From: Xanthostigma xanthostigma
Lineage: Eukaryota; Arthropoda; Insecta; Raphidioptera; Raphidiidae
Direction: 5' to 3'
Assembly (NCBI GenBank): GCA_963575645.1
Contig: OY754464.1
Span: 67,678,948 to 67,742,947, forward strand
DNA: 64,000 nucleotides
Part shown: piece by piece, positions 10,791-21,288 of the stretch
Numbering within the stretch: position 1 is the stretch's first letter
How the letters are laid out: each line of letters begins with the position of its first letter
Position numbers and translations under genes: made by a program
Notes under the pieces: model-generated
What the model saw: the letters and a program-made list of their open reading frames with translations, nothing else
Databases searched by the model: none
What the model was told of the DNA's origin: nothing

Positions 10791-11101
10791 GTTTTCAATT
10801 TGCTCCCCTCTGGGACCAAAATTCAAAAATCCAACTCCGTTCGGATCTGTCCCATACCTACCCTATATTATAAGTGTGCCTTTAAACTTTTTATGTCTAT
10901 ACGGACAGATCTACAATAGGTAATTAGATTAGATTTTTGTTACAGGTTTTCTTTACGCTTTTTTCTTTACGTTTTTTTCCAGTCCTCTCCATTTATATCT
11001 ATAACGTCCCATAAGGAACTTCGTTCCAAAATTCAATCTGTATTTTTTCCTACATTTGTACTTAAAAAGATATTATAACGAGGAATCCGACGACATAATA
11101 G
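10791..11101. other. No recognisable feature
   Basis: Mixed AT-rich sequence; nothing supported. Confidence 0.4.
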
Positions 11102-11673
11102 TTATTGGCGTAACTAGTAGTCTAAGTCATTCATGGCGTGTCAGTGCGATGTTTTCAGCACGAGTCGTAGGTGCACAGGCACGAACGAAACGAGTGCATA
11201 CTGCGCACCGGAGACGAGTGCTGAAAACTTCGCGCTGACAGGTCATGACTTAGCCTACAAGTTGCGCCCATAATTTTATTCAACAATTGCGCGTTATTCA
11301 TGTTTTAATTATAATGAGATGTTGTAAATATCTATTTATTTCTTTATAAAAAAAACTGTCAATACTAACAGCACCAAACAGCACGATTCAATGTTTTGGT
11401 TTGAGGTTAGCCGGTTATGAATAAACTCCATGTCGAAAACATTCGGCCTCTCAATTTTAGCCTCAATGGGTAACAACGAAGTTGTTGTTACCTACTATTT
11501 CGTTACGACTCAGAAAATAGTTACGTTTATTTTCATTACTCCACAATGGCCGAGCTAGTAGGAATCTTCATTGAGTTATGACAAGTAATTGTCACCAGTC
11601 GGTAAATGGCTATTTAGGGTTCGGGTTTTTAGGCATGATAAAACATGAATAACGCGCATGAGTTGAATAAAAT
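11102..11673. mobile_element. Composite X-Y TIR element, copy 1 (uninterrupted)
   Basis: X (11102-11273) is a near-palindrome: TTATTGGCGTAACTAGTAG at the left, TTATGGGCGCAACTTGTAG complemented at the right. Y (11273-11673) begins ATTTTATTCAAC and ends GTTGAATAAAAT, with about 37-bp inverted ends including GCGCGTTATTCATGTTTTA. The same X-Y arrangement recurs at 23686-24685 with very high identity over Y, so the two modules behave as one unit. Copy 2 lacks about 97 bp of the X centre. No coding sequence was recognised. Confidence 0.75.
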
Positions 11674-12045
11674 ATCAAATTCAATAGGATCATTAAGATG
11701 AAAATAATATTGGTTCATTTTGAAAATTGGTCCTTCATCGTCGATAAATTTTCATCATACAACATTAGTGCCCGTGAGCACGTACTAACCAACAATACAC
11801 AGGGTACTTAATAGTGCTTCTATATGTAAGTTCATGGTGCAGTGGTGGACTTTTTATATTTTATAGCGTCAATAATCATTGTGTAGTTTTAAAATTTATG
11901 TTCCCTCACGCAATAATACACATCAACCGTGTTATATTACAGCCATAGAATGCGATAATATCAACGACCGATGGTGGCGTTTACACTGCAATGTCAGCAT
12001 TTTGCTCGAAAACAATGCTCCTGTTTGTTTTTCGGCTATATCTCC

Positions 12046-12730
12046 TACTAGCGGTTCGGGTGAGTTTCACCCGGGTGCAAAAGAACGAATGGGAGAGGGG
12101 AGAGACACGAGTGCGCACGTTCATTTTAGTTTACAGAGATGAATGTTGTGTCCAAATTTCATGATGATCGGAATTACTATTCAAAAGTTTTTATATATTT
12201 TTTACACCTATGTTGACATTATTGGAATTTTCGTAGGGATCTCTAATTTAACTCGATTAATAATAGCATATGTTACTCAGTGATAATATAGCATTCTATT
12301 AGTGAAAGAATTTTAAAAATCGGTCCAGTAGTTTGAGTTTTTTCATTACAAACAAAAATACAAATAGTTGGCAAAACCAAAAGTGCACATCCCGCAAGTT
12401 TTCCACTGTATATATTATAATGAAAAAAAATTGAGAAAATAGATTTAAAAAAAAACAATTAAAAAAATAGAAAAAAAAATAAAAATAAAATGGAATAGAA
12501 AAAAAAATATTACTTGGTGTCAGCGGGAATCGAACTCGGCACCTTGCTATTACTGGACTACGCGTTTAACCACTCGGCCATTCTGATATCCCAGCTTGCG
12601 TTGTTATTATGGTATAGAAGTGGAGCAGTTATTCTACATAATACACTACATTACAATAACAGTAATAGATATTTTTTTGTTTTTTTAAGGTTTTTTATTT
12701 TAACTATTAGCTGTCAAAAATAATAAAATA
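12046..12730. repeat. Family R SINE-like repeat with a Leu/Ser-type tRNA-like segment
   Basis: Starts TAGCGGTTCGGGTGAGTTTC and shares TGTGTCCAAATTTCATGATG with 20029 and 36762. An A-rich linker (12420-12515) leads to a reversed tRNA-like segment at 12523-12596, the same layout as at 20029-20637. The 3' half is poorly preserved. Confidence 0.5.
12523..12596 (-). pseudogene. tRNA-Leu/Ser-like pseudogene inside a repeat
   Basis: On the minus strand ATGGCCGAGTGGTTAA is an excellent A box of the Leu/Ser type and GAGTTCGATTCCCG is a good B box. TATCAG and CTGACA can pair as the acceptor. The long variable arm expected for Leu/Ser is missing and the anticodon arm is poor, so this is a repeat module rather than a working tRNA. 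Confidence 0.55.
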
Positions 12731-12859
12731 AAACTGTTTATAAAAATTAAACTACTGAACACATTTATGTGAATTTAAATAGGGTTCTGGTCTGATAGTA
12801 AACAAAGTGAATAAAATATAACCCAAGGCAATCCGACCAAAATTGCGATCTGTAGAGTC

Positions 12860-12916
12860 GTGACGTACGTACATACGTACATACGTACATCCGTACATAC
12901 GTACATACGTACAGAC
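12860..12916. repeat. (ACGTACAT)n microsatellite
   Basis: About seven imperfect 8-bp units of ACGTACAT. The open minus-strand frame rich in Tyr-Val-Arg is due to this repeat. Confidence 0.9.
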
Positions 12917-13121
12917 CAACCGACAACTGCTGTTTGTAACTTTCAATTACAATTTTAATAGTATTTATGAACTCGAATTGATTTAAAAATGGTTCTGTTT
13001 TATAGATCAGAATCTCCTCTTTTCAAAAAGCTTCAATTTGAATGGATTTCGTGTGAAATTAACTTAGATATAACTTCTTATATGAACGAAAGTCAGCTCT
13101 GATGCTCAAAGCGATAATAAA

Positions 13122-13150
13122 GCACATACCGCTAATTTAGCGGTATGTGC
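13122..13150. repeat. Perfect 14-bp inverted repeat
   Basis: GCACATACCGCTAA, one base, then its exact complement. It could be a small hairpin relic; there is no sign of a terminator role in this eukaryotic context. Confidence 0.7.
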
Positions 13151-13373
13151 AATAAGTATTTTCTCTTTATAATATTAGTATAGAAGTATAGATAGGTACT
13201 CAAAAAAAAAACATTTTAATGCAAACTGAAGTTTGTGAGTACAAATTGAATGACAAAAATAACTGATATTGAGTTGTCAGGGACATATCGAGAGTGTAGT
13301 AAGAATAAAATGAATAGAACGGACTCATCATCGGCCGACGTCAATAATGAATTAATTATTTATAAAACAGTGA

Positions 13374-13452
13374 TTTTATTTTTTTGTGTCGGTGGGACTC
13401 ACCGACACAAAAAAATAGTTAATATGTTAATAGAACGGACCGTTCTATTAAC
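13374..13452. repeat. Two consecutive perfect hairpins just upstream of a MITE-A copy
   Basis: First: TTTGTGTCGGTG, a 5-bp loop GGACT, then CACCGACACAAA. Second: 13426-13452 is a perfect palindrome with 13-bp arms (GTTAATAGAACGG, one base, complement). GAACGGACTCATCATCGG upstream (13317-13334) shares the GAACGGAC word. MITE-A copy 1 follows within 15 bp. Confidence 0.75.
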
Positions 13453-13464
13453 ACACATTTTATT

Positions 13465-14140
13465 TTTTGGCGTGATAACGTCTTATAAATTGATGAATCA
13501 CCAATATTATAAATTGATAAAACACCGGCTGCATGTACGAAAAAGTGTAACGCGTAACGCATAACGCGTAACGTTCCGCCTGACCCTGTGCGTGCTTTTT
13601 GCTAATTTCTCGCTCAATTTAAATCAGATCGGTTTGAAACCAGTCTTAAACGAAAGAGGAGAACATTTTACATAGATTTCGTATAACAGAATTTGCCTAA
13701 ACAGTTTTTTATACAAATTTATATAGAAAAATATTTTATACAAATTTATATAGAAAAATAGCTGTATAAATGCAATGTTGTGTAATGCATGGCGCGACGC
13801 GGTCGGTTGTCTTTGTTTGCCGTACATGGAAATTAGAAGCAAACGTATGTCTTGTCTTAACATGAAAACGGCTGCATTTCTAATGTTTAATTCAATTTTT
13901 TGACATTAGTATATTGTGAAATGCAAAGCCTTCTAAGTTAAGTATTGGAATAACTAATTATTATTAGAACATAATACTTTGTAAGTTGCAAACGTCACTT
14001 TTGACATTTCTTATCATTCCGATACCAAGGATAAGCGGATTGAAACCAAATTTTGGGAGGTTTAGGTTATGTATTACGGTATACGTTATCACGTAAAACT
14101 ATCGTCCGTAAACCGACTTTACAGACAACCAATTTTTTTT
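13465..14140 (+). mobile_element. MITE-A, copy 1
   Basis: MITE-A is defined here by a left end with CGTGATAACGTCTTATAAAT and a right end with CGTCCGTAAACCGACTTTAC, then GACAACCAA and a T-run. The ends share the inverted 12-mer ACGTGATAACGT. The interior has a GTTACGCGTTA-type tandem zone, a 26-bp tandem (TTTATACAAATTTATATAG), and blocks seen in all long copies. There is no transposase; open frames over 60-109 codons inside it recur only because the DNA repeats. Confidence 0.85.
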
Positions 14141-14378
14141 TTCTTAAAAAATTGTTTCATAATCTATTGTAATGTAGATTCCTAAAAAAAGGTGACTCCC
14201 ATTGCAATCTAATTGGGCTTTTGAACGATTGACCGCTGATGATCTCAGCTTTTTAGCATCTGTAATCTACAATTCATTGAATAATGCGTGTATAGACCGA
14301 GAGCTACTCGAAGCTGATTTTAGGCATGGTAGTGAAATCATTTATAATGTTTTTTAATCATTACAAACAACGAAACTA

Positions 14379-14701
14379 ACATTTTGCGTCACCAAGTCCA
14401 GTCGTTTTTAATATGCACTAGTAGGGTTGAAAACGTCAATTCATTTTGGCAAAGCTAAGATTTTCACAGTATTTATAACATAACTGTATTTAAGAGGCAG
14501 AACAAAATTCCGGCCGGAACACACCGGCAGACTGCTTTGAAGGCGTGAGATAAAGCATGTTCAAAGCAGTCTGTCGTTTAGACAAGTTGTATTTGAATTA
14601 CTATAAAAATCTCAGCCTTGCCAAAATAAGTTGACGTTTTCAATCCTACTAGTAGGAGTTGATTATTCCTAAAAACGACTCGACTTGATGACGCAAAATG
14701 T
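14379..14701. mobile_element. MITE with about 95-bp terminal inverted repeats
   Basis: Ends ACATTTTGCGTCACCAAGTC and, complemented, ACATTTTGCGTCATCAAGTC. The arms include CTAGTAGGGTTGAAAACGTC at the left and CTAGTAGGATTGAAAACGTC at the right. The centre has a further hairpin (CAGACTGCTTTGA and complement). No clear target duplication; superfamily unknown. Confidence 0.75.
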
Positions 14702-14732
14702 CATTTTCTTCATACTTCGATCGAAAGTACAT

Positions 14733-14804
14733 ACTTTCGGCATCAATTGTAAGGCAGAAAGTGTAAAAACTTTCGGCATCAATTGTAAGGCAGAAAATGT
14801 AACA
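14733..14804. repeat. 36-bp tandem duplication inside a small inverted repeat
   Basis: ACTTTCGGCATCAATTGTAA and the next 16 bases occur twice head to tail. The flanks CGAAAGTACATACTT (14723) and, complemented, CGAACGTACATACTT (14840-14855) form an inverted pair around the duplication. Confidence 0.75.
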
Positions 14805-15026
14805 TTTACGCATTGCTGGTGTTACACGCACTGATGCGGGAAGTATGTACGTTCGGGCGGCAGTAAAGAAAAAATTAACCAATCAGCTGTTGTTTAGATG
14901 CCGTTTCCATAGAAACCCTATTACATTCTAGCTAATAGTCGCGAACAGCTGTCATTCGTATTTTTACATATAACCTCAAAACTGCTTGCTTAATTAATTA
15001 ATATATTTAATAAGTGTACGTACAAC

Positions 15027-15147
15027 CGAGGTATGAAGCAAAATAGTATACACCAACTGGCCCTCGGCTTCCCTCGGGTATCGTGGCCGCAGTGCAAGAA
15101 TATAAAAGTTTCGGCCAGTGTGGTGTAATATACTATTTCGTGCCTAC
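15027..15147. mobile_element. Short palindromic MITE
   Basis: GAAGCAAAATAGTATACACC with ACTGGCC on the left pairs with GGCCAGTGTGGTG and ATACTATTTCGTGCCTAC on the right (arms about 35 bp). It is 121 bp in total and non-coding. Confidence 0.65.
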
Positions 15148-15848
15148 ATTATAAAGTATGTCACTTCCATGCCTAAATTCGCTTCCCAAAAGTTCAGTAG
15201 CTCGTGGACTAGTAGTGTGGACGTGCCTTTACAAACCACCCGATCACATCGCCCTTATGTGCGATTCGTTGCCGAGGGACTATAAATTAATTTTATTATT
15301 TATGGAATTTATTATATTGTTTGATTACTACTTTGTGTTCAACTTGACTTTGCGTATATATGCATGTTATAATGGTGCTTGTTTTGTTTTTTACATTCTA
15401 GCGACTATAAATTAGTCTATTACAGGAATTACAGATTCGTCAAATTGTTTTATACATTCTTTATATTATAACAGTATATAATATATATACGACAGACCGG
15501 TATCACCGGCTTTTAACTGTTTCAATGACGTTTACCTTGGGCTTGATTAAAGTAATAACGGCGTCGATGTAATATTATCACGATAACTTGTTTGATTAAT
15601 TAATTACATATAATATTAATTATGTTTCAAATTAATTAAGGGAGTCCCACTGGTAGAGCGGGAGGAAGCGTGGCATAGTAAAGCATACGACTAACATGTC
15701 ATTGCCAATATATTAAGAAGAAAAAATTGAGCTATTGTTTGATGCAGTCGTTTTCAGAGGAAGGTAAGTGGCAACGGCTCGGTTTGAAATTGATTATACA
15801 GTTGTTCCAGTTGTATCAGCTGTTCAGAAATGGCGTTTTTGTGTAAAC
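15148..15848. other. No recognisable gene
   Basis: Contains one 85-codon open frame at 15158-15415 with hydrophobic low-complexity content. No start context or homology was recognised. Confidence 0.35.
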
Positions 15849-16355
15849 CAGAGGTCCCCAAACTTTTTTGTCTCGTAGACCACTTGCCATGTTTTTCGGT
15901 TTTGGGTAGACCCCCTGCTTATCTGATATTGATTTTTTGCAAATTCATTAATTTCAAATGTATTTTTGACAACCGGTGTAGTGCTACTCACTTTGAACGA
16001 TTTAAATTTATAACGGTAGTGAAATGTAGTGTGAAATGCTTAGTTTTATACATTTATTAATTAGATTCAAATTAAAATTTAATTTCTGTTACATAAAATA
16101 AATGCTTTTAGTGTGAGCGATGCACCTGATGCTTTAATAATAAATTTTCAGCATTTGGCATCAATTTAGTTAGATTTAATCTTAAATCTCTTCGGTTAAC
16201 GATGTCCAGTTTGTTTCTTTTTTTGTTAGGAGATTCACTATCGTTGACCCCCATTTTCATTTCATGGACCCCCAATTTTTTCCCCGCTGACATGAACCCC
16301 TTGCAAGTTGTCGTCAACCCCTGGGGGTCGATATAGACAACTTTGGGAATCACTG
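15849..16355 (-). mobile_element. hAT-type non-autonomous element (copy 4)
   Basis: Reverse-oriented sister of 7208-7742. Ends CAGAGGTCCCCAAACTTTT and, complemented, CAGTGATTCCCAAAGTTG. Exact 8-bp duplication GTGTAAAC at 15841-15848 and 16356-16363. It keeps the transposase C-terminal relic at 16108-16227. It lies immediately against the end of the THAP-bearing element starting at 16364. Confidence 0.93.
16108..16227 (-). pseudogene. hAT transposase C-terminal relic (sister copy)
   Basis: Reads NKKRNKLDIVNRRDLRLNL, then TKLMPNAENLLLKHQVHRSH and a stop. This gives 39 residues of the C-terminus, longer than the relic at 7365-7454. The upstream open codons run into the element's left-end DNA and are not protein-like. 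Family assignment rests on the LRL-x-L-T and Q-x-H-x-SH pattern. Confidence 0.7.
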
Positions 16356-16363
16356 GTGTAAAC

Positions 16364-16947
16364 GCTAGGAAAGTATTTTTGACACGTGACCATTGCGCCC
16401 TCTCATGTTTTATTTTTTTTAATTCTAGTTCAGTCAAAACCTTAGTGCCATATATTTAATAAGGCTTAATTATTGAATAAAATGGGAGAAAAAACTATCA
16501 AATCGGAAGTGCTGTGTTGTTGATTGTAAAAATACACCAACTAAAAATCCAGAATTACAATTCCGCACCGCTCTCCCGGATTTTCTTATGAATTAGAGGG
16601 GGGGGAATGGATTGCAGCAGTACGTCGTCAAGTGTAATTAAATTTTATTTTACGTCTATAATCATTAATAAATACATGAAAAATAGCATAATTGCTATTT
16701 TGTTAGCAAAAATAAGATTTAAAAAACCTGTGAAAAATGTATATCATTTATTTTATTTAATGTATATCATTTATTGTATTTAATGTATATCATTTATGTA
16801 GTTTTTTTACTGACATCGTGCGTAAATATTTTTTATAGTTAATAATAAAGCTGGTTTCCATGTGTTTATAAGTTTTGACAGAACCAGATTTTAAAAACTC
16901 AAACACGAGATGGCGCAAAGGTCGCGTGTCATAGATACTTTCCTAGC
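16364..16947 (+). mobile_element. TIR element (about 77-bp TIRs) carrying a THAP-finger relic
   Basis: The left 16364-16440 and right 16872-16947 ends are inverted copies: GCTAGGAAAGTAT, then GACACGTGACC on the left and GACACGCGACC on the right, and GTCAAAAC at both inner edges. Between them is a degenerate THAP zinc finger (16502-16636). THAP domains are the DNA-binding heads of P-superfamily transposases and are found in some other DNA-transposon proteins, so a P-like origin is likely but unproven. No matching flanking duplication was seen; the left flank is disturbed by the hAT insertion. Confidence 0.6.
16502..16636 (+). pseudogene. Degenerate THAP-type zinc-finger N-terminus
   Basis: One frame reads CCVVDCKNTPTKNPELQFRT and a second, displaced frame reads EWIAAVRRQV about 25 codons on. 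Together they match the start (C-x4-C, Lys/Asn-rich loop, aromatic) and the W-x2-A-V-x-R segment of THAP domains. An ATG at 16483 begins a frame that is one base out of register with the cysteines. The His/Cys zinc ligands of the distal half are not seen, so the copy is dead. Confidence 0.5.
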
Positions 16948-17578
16948 CCATATTCATTATTGTAATTAGTGCAACTATTTTGTTGCTGTTTTTTCGAACA
17001 TTTAATGAAATGGAAAAAGAGATTACAATAAATCAATACAATCTGAATACGGTACTTACGTATATTGATATCCTTTTCGTATACTTCCACATTTACTATA
17101 GCTATTGCATTTTATCGGTAAAACTAATTGTCTATACACTGAGTAAATTGCTTGTTATTGGACAGTTATTAATTGAGAGGTATGTAATGAGTACTTTTGT
17201 TTTTATTAACTACATTTGTGATACTGTAACATTGATAACGTAAAACAATCAGTGCACATGCACGCGCGACACATTTGAATTCAAATCTTAGCGCGATTAC
17301 GACGTTGCCACATTTCACCCAAACTAGTGGTGACTTCTTCGTAATCTCGACAAGTACTTATCGCATTATATCTTTTTACCAAGCTTCGAATTGAGTTTAC
17401 ATTTTGCACGAGCTTTCGTAATAAATATCTGCTTTCAATATTTACTAAGTTTTATCAAAATCTAATCTATATAGGTAGTAGATAATATGTTCTCTTGATC
17501 ACTAAAAATTCAAACTTCTTGCGTTATCAACAACGAAGTTACACGGAGGTCAAGAGTGCCGTGAGTCGCTTTGAGAAA
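16948..17578. other. No recognisable gene
   Basis: A TTG-initiated 87-codon open frame (16980-17243) is hydrophobic and AT-driven, with no motif recognised. The rest is unstructured AT-rich DNA. Confidence 0.35.
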
Positions 17579-17880
17579 ACGCGCCACGCTCGGAAGTTAG
17601 ATGCGAATGCGCGCTTGCGCTTGTACAGTCTGTTGAAAAACTACAAACTCGCAACTCAACAAAACTAAAATAACAATAACAACTTGACAATAGCGAACTC
17701 GACTGTACTTTAAAGCAGGAAAGCGACAAGTGACAAAGGCAATCACGGCCAATCACCGACGAGCGCACGTTCCGTGCAGGTAGCTGGGAGGTGGTGGGAG
17801 CCTCAACGGCTCTAAAATGTGGCTTTGCGACGCTGTTTGTGACTAACTTCCGAACCTTTTAGATCCGTGGCGCGTATTAT
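17579..17880 (+). mobile_element. Family D MITE, copy 1
   Basis: The right end TTTTAGATCCGTGGCGCGTA and the interior GCTTGCGCTTGTACAGTCTG and TTTAAAGCAGGAAAGCGACA are shared with 28751-29028 and 45454-45771. About 10 bp near the left end are missing relative to the other copies. Non-coding. Confidence 0.75.
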
Positions 17881-18934
17881 ACGGCAGTGCTTGACTTGGC
17901 AGTGCTCCCTGATAGATAAACGCCTCGTGTGTGAAAACTAGCTAAGCGAAAGCTTGGCGCCGATTTAGGGCTCAATTCTTTTTTCCGCGAAGCTATTCTT
18001 TCTAGGAACCGAACTTGGTCTCTTTTTCACGCTCATGTTTTCGGTGAGATTTTTAATTACCAAGCTGACATTTGTTGCAAAGAAACATTCAACACATGGT
18101 CTGTTCTGTTAATAATATATATTTAATATTTCTTTGTTCATTTGGTCATCATGTTTACATATAGTGCAACTGTGCTTTTGTGTAATAATAACGCCCTACA
18201 TATTTATATACGGTCGCGGAGTCCTGAAAATATTGAAATAAGCTCGTCGTCCACGAGAGATTATGTATTTGTATTTTTCAATCTCAGCATAACAAAGTAC
18301 GACGGAGTTTTGGGAGAAACGCAAAAAATAGTTCGTAAACACCGTGAAATGTATTAAATAAAATTAATAATTAATTACTTATCCGTTTCATTGGATGTTT
18401 TCAGTTGTCTCCTGTAGTGAACATTTTTGTTCAATAAATTCTATCAATTGTAATACTGGAATATAGCACGTTATAAAATCTAAAAATCAAAAATTATTTA
18501 TATTTAATTTATTAATTATATTTAATTTTAAATTATTTAAAAATATTAATACGTAAAATATTAAAATTATTGTAAAAAAGTCGATAGAAGAGGTTAATTG
18601 CATGGCATAAAATGGAAGCAAGAATACTACGAGTTTTGTCATTCGAAAAGAAAAACTGGAAAAAGTTTAAACAACATTTTGAAATTTATGTATTCCAACG
18701 GAAGATTGAGTTAGTTATTATTTGCTAGGGAAATAATAATGTTTCAAAATACGCCAATGTGCTTTTTAAAGCCACCTGGAAACTCTGAGTCCAACCACTT
18801 TCACAGATAAATTAATGAATGTATTTCTAGTTCACGAATTTGAACACTAATACCTCATAGTTTATTATCTAAGGTGATTAGAAATTCAGAAATAGCTGAA
18901 ATATACGCTTGTGCTCTGTTAGACATTTTCTCTC
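17881..18934. other. Mostly unassigned
   Basis: AT-rich DNA. It includes one possible retroelement fossil (18625-18830, separate entry). Nothing else is supported. Confidence 0.35.
18625..18830 (+). pseudogene. Possible LTR-retrotransposon Gag-like fossil, broken
   Basis: A short stretch has the aromatic/basic spacing seen at the start of Ty3/gypsy-type Gag proteins. It is an isolated, old, broken fragment; no LTRs, polymerase or other parts were recognised nearby. The assignment is weak. Confidence 0.2.
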
Positions 18935-18957
18935 TGTGTCTCTCTCTCTCTCGCTGA
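18935..18957. repeat. (CT)n microsatellite
   Basis: A CT-rich run, TCTCTCTCTCTCTC, in a longer pyrimidine tract. Confidence 0.8.
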
Positions 18958-19627
18958 TTCTCTGTCCTTCGTGTACGAATTTTTTCCGAACATGACCGAA
19001 ATTTTAACACTGTCCAGAATGAGGACGGAACTTGGTTGTGCCCACAATTTTCGAGGTGACGCAAAATAGACAATCAGTCATTTCATTCAAAATTAATAAT
19101 AGAATTAATAATAGATTTCTTCTGTTATTCAAATTAATAATCTTACACAAATTTTCACGCGCGTCCTAAACTGCCGTTGGATAAGTAACAGAAGAAAAAC
19201 TCGAAAATTTTCAAGAATATTAATTTTGTCTGAAAATCCATTTTTTCCATTTTGGTAACCCTACTCCTGTGGGTACACCGCTTCGGAAATGACGGCTTCA
19301 TACGTATGTAAGAACTCTCACCTGTCACAATACCAGTGTACAACGGACTTTCGATTGCTGTAGGGCTGACTCACTCCCTGCAGTCTGTATGTCAGTAGTA
19401 AATCCACTTGGCCCCTTCGGTGCACCGACCAGCGGTTAAATATTGCAAGTATTATATTGCATACGCTACCATGTATTATGGATATAGTTTCTATACAGTA
19501 TGTTTGTCCATGCTGACCACTAGTGCATCCAGATATTTTCTGGAAAATATTTCCAGACAAAAGTTTTACACAATCTGAAAATTAAAAAAAAACAAAACAA
19601 TATCGTGCCAAAAATAGTGATGAGCGA
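18958..19627. other. No recognisable gene
   Basis: Several 60-80 codon frames on the minus strand overlap one another without motifs. Nothing supported. Confidence 0.35.
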
Positions 19628-19998
19628 CAAGGCCATAGGCATTAGGCAGGGTGGGTGTTTTGAGGGTTCAACCCCCCCCCCCCCCCGAAATGCCTTAGCC
19701 AATCCACCATTTTATACACGCTCACTAAAATATGTTCGACTCTTTTTTCGGACCTGTGATACGATGATTGGATTCCACGTTTTTCGGAACAAGTAAAATC
19801 GAAATGTAATGTATTGTTAATAAATTAAATTAATCATTAAACTCTTTCGTCGAAATCTACGTCGGCTGCCTTTAATTAAATTTGTATTTATGTAAAATTA
19901 TAATATATGTATGCTTATTTTCAAATAAAGTTATTACTTATTGTAATTATTGAACTCGACCCCCCTCCCCCCGAAGTGAATTTCTGGCTACGGCCTTG
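19628..19998. mobile_element. hAT-type non-autonomous element (copy 5)
   Basis: Ends CAAGGCCATAGGC and, complemented, CAAGGCCGTAGCC; exact 8-bp duplication ATGAGCGA at 19620-19627 and 19999-20006. Length 371 bp. It includes a long C-run (about 16 C) near the left end and a CCCCCCTCCCCCC tract near the right end. Non-coding. Confidence 0.9.
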
Positions 19999-20028
19999 AT
20001 GAGCGATATATTTTACATAGCGGTCCCG

Positions 20029-20637
20029 CCCGGTTTCACCCGGGTGTAAAAGAACGAATGGGGAAGGGAGGAGCATGAGTACACACATTCACCTTAGTTT
20101 ACCGAGATGAATGTTGTGTCCAAATTTCATGATGATCGGAGTTACCGTTCAAAAGCTTTTGTCGATAAAAAGCAGTATTTAAACTTTTTTAAACTAATAA
20201 TTTTTTTTTAATTAATTAAATAAAATTAAAATAAATTTAAATGTAAGCCTTAGAAGAAAGCAATGTAGAAAATAAAAAAAAAATCAAAATATTTTCGCCC
20301 AACGTGGGGCTCGAACCCGCGACCCTGATATTGACAGTCGCATGCTCTACCGATTGAACCATACGACGTTGCATGCTAACAACGCTAATATTAGTATATT
20401 TAGTTAGTGCATTTCACCTGAATAGAAGCTTATTTTTGAGATACATTTTGCAACATTTTTCATTAATGCTCCGATCCTAATGGTCGTAGCGTGATATTAT
20501 ATAGCCTATGGCCTTCCTAGATAAATGGGCTATCCAACAAAAAAAAAATGTTCAATTTGAACCAGTATTTCCTGAGATTAGCGCGTTCAAACAAACAAAC
20601 AAACTCTTCAGCTTTATATATTAGTATAGATGTAGGT
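20029..20637. repeat. Family R SINE-like repeat, most complete copy
   Basis: Begins GTTTCACCCGGGTGTAAAAG, continues through TTTCATGATGATCGGAGTTA, an A-rich linker, a reversed tRNA-Lys-like segment (20298-20370), GCATTTCACCTGAAT and GTCGTAGCGTGATATTATAT, and ends AACAAACAAACTCTTCAGCT, TTTATATATTAGTATAG. Other partial copies: 9045-9802, 12046-12730, 36760-36993, 45027-45432. Confidence 0.75.
20298..20370 (-). pseudogene. tRNA-Lys-like pseudogene inside family R
   Basis: The minus strand reads TCAATCGGTAGAGCATGCGA, then CAGGGTCGCGGGTTCGAGCC and CCACGTTGGGC. The 3' half follows the usual animal tRNA-Lys closely (GGGTTCGAGCCCCACGTTGG type). The 5' acceptor and D arm are degraded and the anticodon loop no longer reads CTT or TTT. 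Not a working tRNA. Confidence 0.65.
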
Positions 20638-20639
20638 AC

Positions 20640-21288
20640 TTATTAGTAAAAAAAAATATTTTTTAATGATAAAAATTATTACTTTTCTGTTTTTTATTAT
20701 TAATAATCAATATCCATCATACTAGGAAGTGAGTTTCTCAAGGGTTGTTGAGTCCGAAAACACGACCCACCCTTACGACTTGTTTAAATTTATATATAAT
20801 AATTTCACATCGACGTTACATTTTCAGAACTCAATAAATATATGTGGTGCACACAAAAGTTAGCTAATCCTTTATACATAAGCGAAGTAACAAGTGAAGA
20901 TCGATGAGTGAGAGAGACAGATTATACTTATTAAGTCTTTCTACAAATATTTGTCGAAGGAAATACCGTCGCGACTCGAGACTGCTGTAACGCAAACCGA
21001 AGGCGGGGGAGAATTGCTCCTAATAAAATTGTTCTACATAAGTGTACCACCTGATTTTTTATGTGCTTGTTGACTTTCAGACGAGCAAATGCGATTTCCT
21101 CTGCCGTTCGATTTATATACTCTGTCTAATGAAAATAAAAAACAATCGCTGTTTATCGTTTGTTAATGATGTATTCTGTCGCGAATGTAAAAGTGGATGT
21201 CCCTAATTTACAGACATTGCATCCATTTATGTAATCTCTGTCCTCGTTTAATCAAAACCGAACCCAGCCGAGTGATACCGACATCCTA
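20640..21288. other. No recognisable gene
   Basis: Unassigned AT-rich DNA without supported structure. Confidence 0.4.

Noticed and set aside
12860-12916. Short tandem units considered as a CRISPR-like array
   Set aside because: Units are contiguous 8-mers with no spacers, in eukaryotic DNA; a microsatellite. No CRISPR, phage or bacterial operon features occur in the window.
13426-13452. Rho-independent terminator
   Set aside because: A perfect hairpin beside a T-rich stretch, but the context is eukaryotic and no gene ends here.
20298-20370. Functional tRNA-Lys gene
   Set aside because: The 5' half and anticodon loop are degraded and it sits inside a dispersed repeat; called a pseudogene instead. 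The same reasoning applies to 12523-12596 and 56890-56968.
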